Shown: positions 8,012-16,900 of the stretch, piece after piece
How positions within the stretch are numbered: the stretch's first letter is position 1
Layout: every line of letters starts with the position of its first letter
Assembly (NCBI GenBank): GCA_002725365.1
Contig: PBOW01000047.1
Coordinates: 21,839-48,233 of the forward strand
Direction of reading: 5' to 3'
Origin: Chloroflexota bacterium
GTDB lineage: Bacteria; Chloroflexota; Dehalococcoidia; UBA2979
DNA length: 26,395 nt
Translations under genes and position numbers: made by a program
The notes under the pieces: generated by a model
Database searches by the model: none
The model's input: the letters and a program-made list of their open reading frames with translations, nothing else
Told to the model about the DNA's origin: nothing

Positions 8012-9135
8012 TGGGAGTCCAGGTGAAGGCCGGATTGATTGCAGTTGGAGTTATAGTGCTCATGGTAGGTGGGTACTTTGTGCTCACCCCACCCCCACCT
8101 TTCATAATTGTTTCACCAGAAATTATTTGGCATACAGGTATTGATATTCCCGTTATTGGAGAATTCAATATTACCAATACCATGTTCACATCTTGGATCA
8201 TGGTAGTGCTCCTTGTGATAGCGGCGGTATTTGTCCGTAAGGGATTGTCGATCGTTCCTAGGGGTTTTTCAGGGGTTGTGGAAGCTGCCGTCATGGCCTT
8301 TTACGGATTCATTGAACAAGCGGCAGGACCAGAAAATGCAAGAAAATTTTTCCCGTTAGTTGCCACTATCTTCTTTTTTATTTTGGTGTCCAACTATTCA
8401 GGCCTTTTACCAGTTTTCAACGTCATAGGTAGGACTGAACCAGGGCATGGTGGCAATTCAATGGTTCATTTTGAAGAAGCTAAGATTGCCGGATTCGAAA
8501 TTACATATATTCCTCTAAAGGCTGAGAAAGTGGATTTGGGTCATGATCATGACGGGCATGGCGATAGCCGCGCTGGAAGCCAGGAAACTGTAAGTAGGGA
8601 TGCCACTGGCTCTGCTACTACTCTCGCAAATGCCTCAGGAGCTGAAGGAGTTTCTTACGGTGTAATCGCACCCGCTCTAAGGTCTGTTATGTCTGATATG
8701 AATGCCCCACTGGCTATCGCTATATATTCATTTATTTTTGTGGAGATATGGGGCTTACAGGCACTCGGGGTGTCGTACTTGAAGAAATTCTTTGCTTGGG
8801 ACTTCTACAAGAAAGGTGGATTTGGGGTTATCGATATTTTCGTGGGTATACTTGAGTTTGTGAGCGAATTGTCACGAATTGTCTCTTTCACCTTTAGGTT
8901 GTTTGGAAATATATTCGCAGGCGAAGTATTGCTGCTGATGATGACATTCTTGATCCCATTTTTACTAACAGACGTGTTTTATTTGCTCGAACTGTTTGTG
9001 GGCCTTGTTCAGGCGTTTGTGTTTGCGATGCTAACAACGGTCTTTGCTGCTACAGCAGTGACGGCTCACGGTGATCATGATGATGAACATGACGAGGAAC
9101 ACGTGCAACATCAGCAGGAAGCAGTGCCTGCGTAG
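8008..9135 (+). CDS. atpB: F-type ATP synthase subunit a
   Basis: A 375-residue Fo subunit a, about 100 residues longer than the usual 240-280. The proton-path core is intact: the essential arginine is Arg297 in FRLFGNIFAGE, and the C-terminal hairpin has LFVGLVQAFVFAMLTTVF. The extra length comes from a loop at about residues 142-227, holding GHDHDGHGD at 178-186 and a Ser/Thr/Ala-rich stretch, and from a His/Asp/Glu-rich tail at 354-370. About six hydrophobic segments are visible. A start at the next ATG (8011) is equally possible. Subunit a conducts protons past the c ring to couple transport to rotation. Confidence 0.95.
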   Translation: MMGVQVKAGLIAVGVIVLMVGGYFVLTPPPPFIIVSPEIIWHTGIDIPVIGEFNITNTMFTSWIMVVLLVIAAVFVRKGLSIVPRGFSGVVEAAVMAFYGFIEQAAGPENARKFFPLVATIFFFILVSNYSGLLPVFNVIGRTEPGHGGNSMVHFEEAKIAGFEITYIPLKAEKVDLGHDHDGHGDSRAGSQETVSRDATGSATTLANASGAEGVSYGVIAPALRSVMSDMNAPLAIAIYSFIFVEIWGLQALGVSYLKKFFAWDFYKKGGFGVIDIFVGILEFVSELSRIVSFTFRLFGNIFAGEVLLLMMTFLIPFLLTDVFYLLELFVGLVQAFVFAMLTTVFAATAVTAHGDHDDEHDEEHVQHQQEAVPA

Positions 9136-9233
9136 AAGATAAGGGTATTATTCACGGTGTGTCTGAAAGATGCTCCAGTGAATGAGCTGAAATAAATAAG
9201 GAAAAACGTAACTGGAAAGTTACTAGGAAGTAG

Positions 9234-9578
<345 letters not shown>

Positions 9579-9586
9579 ATTTTGTA

Positions 9587-9603
9587 GCTGGGTTTAGACC
9601 AGC
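9587..9603 (+). other. Stem-loop 1 in the atpE-atpF gap
   Basis: GCTGG-GTTTAGA-CCAGC, a 5-bp stem starting nine bases after the atpE stop. No T-tract follows, so it looks like an mRNA structure inside the operon and not a terminator. Confidence 0.35.
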
Positions 9604-9608
9604 ATAAG

Positions 9609-9625
9609 AATCAGGTTTACTGATT
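9609..9625 (+). other. Stem-loop 2 in the atpE-atpF gap
   Basis: AATCAG-GTTTA-CTGATT, a perfect 6-bp stem whose loop repeats the GTTTA of the hairpin five bases upstream. A third, imperfect stem (GCCG/CGGC outside CATC/GATG) lies at 9632-9656, just before the atpF ribosome site. The series may stabilise atpE mRNA or tune atpF translation. Confidence 0.4.
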
Positions 9626-9678
9626 AGTCATGCCGGCCATCAACTGATGCGTCGGCCTGCAGGAAGGAGCCACTGATA

Positions 9679-10305
9679 ATGGAACAAACAAATACAGTCA
9701 ATTTATCGTGGCAACAGAAAGTTATATTTTTGGCTTCCATGGTTGTGGTTGTTGCATTGAATCCTCTGGCAGTTATGGCAGCGGAGAGTAGTGGTGGAAT
9801 TTCGGCCCTAGGCATCAATCTCCCTGGACTAATTGCGCAGCTCGTCAATTTTGGCGTTCTTCTTCTCATCTTAAGACTCCTTGCTTGGGGTCCTATCATG
9901 CGAATCATTGACGAACGTCGAGAGAAGATCGAAGCTGGCCTGAATGCTTCGGTTGAAGCGTCTGAAGCTGCGGAGAGAAGCCAAGAAGAAGCAAAGGCAG
10001 CTCTTGAAGAGGCTAGAACTGAGGGGCGTGAACTTGTGGCGCGTGCACAAGAGACAGCTGCTCGGCTTAGTGAGGAACTGGAGACGCAGGCAAGATCTGA
10101 GGCAGAACAAATCGTCAGCAGAGCTAGAGCCGAGATAGAAGCTGAGCGTCAGCAAGCAATCAATTCATTACGTTCTGAGTTTGCTGAGTTAACAGTCAAC
10201 GCGGCTGAACGCGTCATAGGTCAATCGTTAGACAGAGATGCACATCAAAGACTCATTACTGAGTCACTGGTAGGCACGTCCTTTAGCGATTCTGAAGAGA
10301 AATAA
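9679..10305 (+). CDS. atpF: F-type ATP synthase subunit b with N-terminal leader
   Basis: A 208-residue peripheral-stalk subunit b. The usual b start, a single membrane helix (LPGLIAQLVNFGVLLLILRL), begins near residue 48, followed by the WGPIMRIIDERREKIEAGL signature and a long charged coiled coil rich in Glu, Ala and Arg to the end. Ahead of this is an extra leader with a hydrophobic stretch (VIFLASMVVVVALNPLAVMA) ending in A-V-M-A-A-E, a plausible signal-peptidase site. AAGGAG at 9664-9669, nine bases upstream, supports this start over an internal one. It anchors delta and F1 to the membrane. Confidence 0.95.
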   Translation: MEQTNTVNLSWQQKVIFLASMVVVVALNPLAVMAAESSGGISALGINLPGLIAQLVNFGVLLLILRLLAWGPIMRIIDERREKIEAGLNASVEASEAAERSQEEAKAALEEARTEGRELVARAQETAARLSEELETQARSEAEQIVSRARAEIEAERQQAINSLRSEFAELTVNAAERVIGQSLDRDAHQRLITESLVGTSFSDSEEK

Positions 10306-10328
10306 AGTAGTTCGGGGCGGATGTAACA

Positions 10329-10868
10329 GTGTCAGGTACTAGAGATGTTGCGGGCAGACGATACGCCAGCGCGATCCTAGAGATCGCTCGGGATTCGAAT
10401 ACTCTTGACAGTTGGTCGGAAGCAGTGGAGGGCCTTGGTGCTCTTACTGCACAGCCAGGTTATTCAGAGGCACTTCAGAGTGACGGGATGACCGATGAAG
10501 CATTCCAGAGCGTAGTCAAAAGAGTCATACCTGATATCTCAACTGAGCAGATGAATCTATTTCGTCTCTTGCGGAGAAAGAATCGACTGATACTTGGTCC
10601 TTCGATTCAGTCTTTCTTTCAAGAGCTAGTGGACGAGGAAAGAAACATTGCCAGAGCGATGGTCACCAGTGCCGTGGAGTTAGATGGAACGCAGGCTGAT
10701 GACATAGCAGGTAAATTATCTGATGCGTTGGGGAAAAATATAATAATAGAAACCAGGGTGGACGAGTCAATAATTGGTGGATTAGTGATCCGAGTGGGAG
10801 ATCAGCTGATAGACGCGTCAACAAGGGGACAGCTAAGTGCACTTAAGTCGCACATAGCTCGGACATAG
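10329..10868 (+). CDS. atpH: F-type ATP synthase subunit delta
   Basis: A 179-residue delta (OSCP) subunit of normal length. The N-terminal helical domain starts with AGRRYASAILEIARD. The C-terminal domain has the family pattern V-T-S-A-V-E-L, then ETRVDESIIGGLVIRVGDQLIDASTRGQL near the end. The start is GTG at 10329, with GGGGCGG upstream. It lies 23 bases after atpF and 33 before atpA, in the standard b-delta-alpha order, and links the peripheral stalk to the top of F1. Confidence 0.95.
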   Translation: MSGTRDVAGRRYASAILEIARDSNTLDSWSEAVEGLGALTAQPGYSEALQSDGMTDEAFQSVVKRVIPDISTEQMNLFRLLRRKNRLILGPSIQSFFQELVDEERNIARAMVTSAVELDGTQADDIAGKLSDALGKNIIIETRVDESIIGGLVIRVGDQLIDASTRGQLSALKSHIART

Positions 10869-10901
10869 AGTGATAGAGAAAAGGGTGAAGTGAGGTGACC
10901 T

Positions 10902-12431
10902 ATGGCAGTTAGAGCTGAAGAAATAGCGTCGATACTTCGGGAGCAGATTCAAAACTTCGATGCGGGAGTTTCGAGCGCAAACGTGGGAACTGTGATTGAA
11001 GCTGGCGACGGGATCGCAAGAATCCATGGATTGGGTGATTGTCTTACATCAGAATTGATTGAATTCGACGTTCAAGATGAATCAGGACGTTCAATCCGTG
11101 GGTTAGCACTGAACCTAGAAGAAGAGACTGTGGGTGCAGTGGTCATGGGTGATGCCTCCTCCATTAAGGAAGGCGCTGAGGCAAGAACCACCGGGCAGGT
11201 AGCATCAGTACCCGTGGGCGAAGGATTATTAGGCCGTGTTGTGAATGCTCTCGGTGACCCTATAGACGAAAAAGGTCCACTCACGACTACCGAGACATAT
11301 CCGATGGAAAAAATTGCACCAGACGTGGTTTCGCGAGTGTCTGTTGACCAACCTCTTCAAACTGGTATTAAAGCTATTGATGCGATGATCCCACTTGGAA
11401 GAGGTCAACGTGAGTTGATCATTGGGGATAGATCAATCGGTAAGACCGCCATCGCGATCGACTCGATTATCAATCAAAAGAATAGCGATGTGATATGCAT
11501 CTATGTTTCTGTTGGGCAGAAAGAAGCGAAGGTTGCTCAGTCTGCTGCTACGCTCGCTGAAAATGGAGCCCTTGACCACACGATTATCGTTTCGGCTTCG
11601 GCGTCTGAATCAGCAGCACTACAGTACCTCGCTCCATATGCAGGAGTGGCGATGTCTGAGTATTTTGTGTCGCAGGGTCGCGATGTTTTGATAATTTACG
11701 ATGACCTTTCGAAGCATGCCTGGGCGTATCGAGAAGTATCCCTTCTGTTGAGACGTCCTCCCGGACGAGAGGCATATCCAGGAGATATTTTCTACTTGCA
11801 TTCGAGATTGCTTGAGAGATCGGCAAGAGTTACTGATGATCTGGGTGGTGGTTCGAGTACAGCACTTCCAATTATTGAGACGCAAGCAGGGGATGTTTCG
11901 GCTTATATCCCTACGAATGTTATTTCTATTACTGATGGACAGATTTTTCTTGAGCAAGATAGGTTCAATTCGGGTATCAGGCCTGCTTGTAACCCAGGCA
12001 TCTCAGTGTCGCGAGTTGGAGGGTCTGCCCTTACTAAGGCGATGAAGAAAGTCGCTGGTTCACTACGACTCGACTTGTCGCAGTACGACGAACTGAAGGC
12101 GTTCGCACAGTTTGGTACAGATGATCTTGATGATGCCACAAAACAGCAGCTGGTTCGGGGTGAGCGTCTGGTTGAGTTACTAAAGCAACCACAGTATCAG
12201 CCTCTGTCTCTCGGTCAGCAGGTTTCGATCCTCTATGCAGGAGTTAACGGCTATCTAGATGATATTCCTTCAGAGAGCATAGTTGGATTTGAAGCAGCTT
12301 TTCATGAATATATGGCAAGTGGACATAGTGATTTGCTGAAAAAAATCACGGACTCGGGTGATTACGAGGATGCGGATGAGGAAACTCTGAAACAGGCTAT
12401 CGATGACTTCAAGGGAACTGTGGCTTACTAG
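10902..12431 (+). CDS. atpA: F-type ATP synthase subunit alpha
   Basis: A 509-residue alpha subunit of full length. It has the N-terminal beta barrel with [10 protein letters not shown], the nucleotide domain, and the arginine finger Arg371 in [14 protein letters not shown]. The P-loop reads GDRSIGKT (175-182) where nearly all alpha subunits have GDRQTGKT: Gln and Thr are replaced by Ser178 and Ile179, while Lys181 and Thr182 are kept. [20 protein letters not shown] is canonical. A GAGGTGA ribosome site precedes the ATG at 10902. It forms the F1 head with beta and holds the non-catalytic nucleotide sites. Confidence 0.98.
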   Translation: MAVRAEEIASILREQIQNFDAGVSSANVGTVIEAGDGIARIHGLGDCLTSELIEFDVQDESGRSIRGLALNLEEETVGAVVMGDASSIKEGAEARTTGQVASVPVGEGLLGRVVNALGDPIDEKGPLTTTETYPMEKIAPDVVSRVSVDQPLQTGIKAIDAMIPLGRGQRELIIGDRSIGKTAIAIDSIINQKNSDVICIYVSVGQKEAKVAQSAATLAENGALDHTIIVSASASESAALQYLAPYAGVAMSEYFVSQGRDVLIIYDDLSKHAWAYREVSLLLRRPPGREAYPGDIFYLHSRLLERSARVTDDLGGGSSTALPIIETQAGDVSAYIPTNVISITDGQIFLEQDRFNSGIRPACNPGISVSRVGGSALTKAMKKVAGSLRLDLSQYDELKAFAQFGTDDLDDATKQQLVRGERLVELLKQPQYQPLSLGQQVSILYAGVNGYLDDIPSESIVGFEAAFHEYMASGHSDLLKKITDSGDYEDADEETLKQAIDDFKGTVAY

Positions 12432-12470
12432 AATTTAGTAAATCAGGAGATATGAAGAGGGAGCTCGGGC

Positions 12471-13355
12471 ATGGCTGGTGACATAAGGGCGATCAAAGAT
12501 CGTATTCGTTCAGTGGCGAATACTTCAAAGGTTACCCGAGCTATGGAACTTGTTTCGGCGTCAAAGATGCGCCGTGCAACTGAGCGGGCTGTTCAGTCGC
12601 GCCCTTACGCTGACAGAATTGCGGCGGTATTAAGTCAGATTGCTGACGCTCTTAGCGGTAATCAAGGTGAGACCGTTCATCCCTTGCTCACTAGCAGGCA
12701 AGTTAAGAATGTTGCGTACATCCATCTGACCGCCGATAGGGGACTAGCCGGTGGTTTGAACGCAAATATGAACAGGAAGGGTGCAAACTTCCTTCTAGAA
12801 GTACAACCTAATGTGGACTCAGTTAGTGTTCTTCCTGTAGGCCGTAAAGGGCGAGATTTCTTTAGCCGTGCTGGCATGCCAATTATGGCTGAATGGATCG
12901 GCCTGGGTGATTTCCCTGAGTTTTCCGAAATTCGTCCGATTGCAGAGATGGTGACGGATAAGTTTGAGTCAGGGGAGATAGACCAAGTGTTCGTTGGGTT
13001 CTCACGATTTATAAATGCGGCAGTACAAACTCCAGAGGTCGTACAGGTACTTCCGGTGGAACCACCAGAGGAATCAGAAGAGATTGGTTCGGCTGGAGAT
13101 ATGTTGTTTGAGCCTTCGCCGATTGCGCTTCTCGACACTCTCCTTCCTCGCTTCGTGGAAATGCAGATATATGCGGCTCTCCTGGAGGCTCGAGCATCCG
13201 AGCAGTCGGCTCGGATGGTTGCTATGCGTCAGGCGACGGATGCGGCGACGGAGATGGTTGATAACTTAACCCTTGAATACAACAAAGCACGACAAGAAGG
13301 AATCACCGGCGAACTTTTGGATATTGTCGGTGGGACTGTGGCTCTCGAAGGTTAA
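12471..13355 (+). CDS. atpG: F-type ATP synthase subunit gamma
   Basis: A 294-residue gamma subunit, the rotating central shaft. The N-terminal helix is typical (IKDRIRSVANTSKVTRAMELV, then SASKMRRA), as is TADRGLAGGLNANM. The C-terminal helix ends with NKARQEGITGELLDIVGGTVAL, close to the usual I-T-x-E-I-x-E-I-V-x-G-A. The central Rossmann-like part contains an acidic stretch, EPPEESEEIGSAGD near 198-211. It starts with ATG at 12471 after a GAGGGAG run, 39 bases behind atpA. Confidence 0.96.
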   Translation: MAGDIRAIKDRIRSVANTSKVTRAMELVSASKMRRATERAVQSRPYADRIAAVLSQIADALSGNQGETVHPLLTSRQVKNVAYIHLTADRGLAGGLNANMNRKGANFLLEVQPNVDSVSVLPVGRKGRDFFSRAGMPIMAEWIGLGDFPEFSEIRPIAEMVTDKFESGEIDQVFVGFSRFINAAVQTPEVVQVLPVEPPEESEEIGSAGDMLFEPSPIALLDTLLPRFVEMQIYAALLEARASEQSARMVAMRQATDAATEMVDNLTLEYNKARQEGITGELLDIVGGTVALEG

Positions 13356-13420
13356 TTAGAAAGAGTGATTTAGAAATGAAAGAGATAATGAAAGGAACTA
13401 TGCGCGTTTTATAGGTTTAA

Positions 13421-14842
<1,422 letters not shown>

Positions 14843-14870
14843 TAATCCGATCTGATTTGGAGTTAATGAT

Positions 14871-15140
14871 ATGGCTTTATCAGTGAATATAGTCACCGCT
14901 GAAAAATCGATACTCGAGTTGAGTGATGTACAGAAAATTGTCGTTCCTGCGAGCGATGGCCAGATCACGATACTCCCGTCTCATACAGCGCTGATGACAA
15001 GTCTCGATGCTGGTGAGCTTACTCTGTATGGTCCAGACGGAGCTCAATCGGTGACGCTGGCCGGTGGTTTTCTGCAAATCGTTCACGACGAAGTGAATGT
15101 ATTGGCTGACGTCCAGCGAGAATCAGAGATCTCTGAATAG
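14871..15140 (+). CDS. atpC: F-type ATP synthase subunit epsilon, short form
   Basis: An 89-residue epsilon, against about 130-140 in most bacteria. It contains the N-terminal beta sandwich (LSVNIVTAEKSILE, then VPASDGQITILPSHTALMTSL, then LAGGFLQIVHDEVNVLAD) and stops where the two C-terminal helices should begin. The stop is not followed by a recognisable continuation in another frame. GGAG at 14859-14862 supports the start. The C-terminal helices normally inhibit ATP hydrolysis and sense ATP, so this enzyme should lack that brake. It is the last gene of the operon. Confidence 0.93.
   Translation: MALSVNIVTAEKSILELSDVQKIVVPASDGQITILPSHTALMTSLDAGELTLYGPDGAQSVTLAGGFLQIVHDEVNVLADVQRESEISE
15123..15136. 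repeat. 14-bp perfect palindrome at the 3' end of the ATP synthase operon
   Basis: TCAGAGATCTCTGA, a perfect dyad inside the last atpC codons (encoding SEISE). An ACAAGA/TCTTGT pair at 15161-15166 and 15200-15205 flanks the gap after it. It is too close to a zero-loop dyad to be a normal terminator; the role is unknown. Confidence 0.3.
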
Positions 15141-15243
15141 ATAAGTTTCCATTGCCCCATACAAGAGCGATTTAGTGCTGATATACGACTCAGTAGAGAT
15201 CTTGTGTAATACTTGCGTCTGAAGATATACAAGGTGCGAAGTC

Positions 15244-16515
15244 ATGGCTAGTTATGAAATAGTAGGATCTGAGCCACTTAGAGGTGAAGTTCATGTTTCC
15301 GGTTCAAAGAATGCTGCGTTATATGCCGTGGCCGCAACCTTATTGACCTCAGAGGAGGTAGTGCTTCACAATGTTCCACTAATTGCGGACATAGACGAAC
15401 TAACCGACATCATGGCGGGACTAGGGACACTGGTCAAAAATGACGGTCATTCCGTTACCCTAAAAACTGATTCAATAAAATCAACCGTTCCTACTCCTGA
15501 ATCAGTTAGAAAGCTACGTGCGTCATTTTTGCTTGTAGGGGCATTGTTAGGCAGAGAAGGGTCGGCGACATGTCCTCCACCTGGTGGTGATGTTATAGGA
15601 TCGAGACCTCTTGATATTCATCTTGCTGGGTTTCGAGCGCTTGGAGCAGAAGTCAGGCTTGAGGAAAATAACTGGGTTGTCCAAGTATCAACTGGATTAG
15701 TGGGCACGCGAATTTTCTTTGATTATCCGAGTGTTTTAGGTACGGTGAACCTATTATTGGCGTCAGTATTAGCCAAGGGTGTGACTACTATTGTTAATTG
15801 TGCTGCTGAACCTGAAGTTGAAATGGTCGCAAATCTGCTTAATGCGATGGGAGCTCAGATTGTGGGTCAGGGGACTGCTCACATCTCGGTTACAGGGGTA
15901 AGTAAATTACATGGCTGCGAATTTAAAATAATTCCTGATCGTTTGGAAGCAGGCACGTTGCTTCTTGCAGCTGTAGCCACACGAGGTGCGGTGCAGGTGA
16001 CTAATGCTGTGCCTGCCCATCTGGACAGCCTGCTTTCAAAACTCGAGGAAATTGGAGTATCGGTCCACTATGACAGATCAGGTTTCCTTGAAGATGAAGC
16101 GATTCACGTTTCGTGTGAGAGGACTCTGCAACCGATTTCGGTTCAGGCTGTACCATATCCGGGATTTGCAACAGATCTCCATCCACCGATGGCTTCAGCT
16201 CTCACGCAAATCCCAGGGGTATCCTTTGTGCATGAGCGGGTATATGACAATCGTACGTTGTACGTGAGTGAACTCCGCAAGATGGGGGCTCAAATCACAC
16301 TTGGAAGTAGCACTTCAGTGGTGATTGAGGGGCCATCACGCCTACTTGGAGCTAAAGTCAATGCCCTGGACATACGGGCTGGGGCGGCAGTTGTGGTAGC
16401 TGCGCTATGTGCCGAAGGTGCCACGGTCGTCGAAGATATCCACCACCTGGATCGAGGATACGAAGACTTAGCCGGCAGTCTGACTGCTCTTGGGGCCAAT
16501 ATTACTCGCCGTTAG
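15244..16515 (+). CDS. murA: UDP-N-acetylglucosamine 1-carboxyvinyltransferase, Asp-type active site
   Basis: A 423-residue MurA, the first committed step of peptidoglycan synthesis (enolpyruvyl transfer to UDP-GlcNAc). Landmarks are VSGSKNAAL with Lys22, KLRASFLLVGALL at 90-102, PGFATDLHPPMASAL, and DIRAGAAVVVAAL. The active-site loop reads PPPGGDVIGSRPLD: Asp116 stands where most bacteria have the Cys that fosfomycin alkylates. An Asp at this position is known from Mycobacterium, Chlamydia and Borrelia, and gives fosfomycin insensitivity. It follows atpC by 103 bases; whether it is cotranscribed with the atp genes is unclear. Confidence 0.96.
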   Translation: MASYEIVGSEPLRGEVHVSGSKNAALYAVAATLLTSEEVVLHNVPLIADIDELTDIMAGLGTLVKNDGHSVTLKTDSIKSTVPTPESVRKLRASFLLVGALLGREGSATCPPPGGDVIGSRPLDIHLAGFRALGAEVRLEENNWVVQVSTGLVGTRIFFDYPSVLGTVNLLLASVLAKGVTTIVNCAAEPEVEMVANLLNAMGAQIVGQGTAHISVTGVSKLHGCEFKIIPDRLEAGTLLLAAVATRGAVQVTNAVPAHLDSLLSKLEEIGVSVHYDRSGFLEDEAIHVSCERTLQPISVQAVPYPGFATDLHPPMASALTQIPGVSFVHERVYDNRTLYVSELRKMGAQITLGSSTSVVIEGPSRLLGAKVNALDIRAGAAVVVAALCAEGATVVEDIHHLDRGYEDLAGSLTALGANITRR

Positions 16516-16521
16516 CGGAGT

Positions 16522-16842
16522 TTACTGCATCGGTGATAAGCCAGTTGGTTCCAGTCGTGTGACGCTAATTTTTTCTCGATCCATCAAATCAGGTATTTTA
16601 GGCCCGATATTGTTTTTCCAGTGGTCACTTTCATAAACTTCTTGGTACAAACGCTCTCGCTCTGACTCATTTTCGAATCTTCGGAGCCATATGTATATAT
16701 GCTCGTCTTCTTCGCCCGTGAATGAACCGAGGATTACCATCCCTTTCGAGACTTGAAATGGGATGATTTCTCTTTCCATTAGTTCTACCCATTCCTGTTT
16801 TTTTCCATCTCGAATGTGGTATTGTCGCAGTTCCCAAAGCAT
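16522..16842 (-). CDS. NIPSNAP-family protein
   Basis: A 106-residue protein that begins MLWELRQYHIRDGKKQEWVE, the standard NIPSNAP opening (E-L-R-x-Y). The middle has VILGSFTGEEDEHIYIWLRRFEN and SDHWKNNIGPKIPDLM near 73-88. It is a dimeric alpha/beta-barrel (ferredoxin-like) fold of unknown biochemical role in bacteria, often placed near catabolic genes. GGGGAG about seven bases upstream supports the ATG at 16842. It follows the tandem CoA-transferase on the same strand with a 58-base gap and converges on murA with a 6-base gap. Confidence 0.88.
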   Translation of the reverse strand: MLWELRQYHIRDGKKQEWVELMEREIIPFQVSKGMVILGSFTGEEDEHIYIWLRRFENESERERLYQEVYESDHWKNNIGPKIPDLMDREKISVTRLEPTGLSPMQ

Positions 16843-16900
16843 ATTTCACTCCCCGATTAATCTCTGAATTGATAAACAGTATATGTTGTTTCAGGGTGAA

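Noticed and set aside
9150..9183. ATTCAC/GTGAAT inverted repeat between atpB and atpE
   Set aside because: A 6-bp stem with a 22-base loop is too weak to claim as a terminator or attenuator.
12677..13138. Reverse-strand open frame of 153 codons
   Set aside because: Antisense to atpG, which has complete family motifs; no recognisable domain.
15141..15243. Possible promoter or terminator between atpC and murA
   Set aside because: No clear -35/-10 pair and no GC-rich hairpin followed by a T-tract; only a distant ACAAGA/TCTTGT pair.
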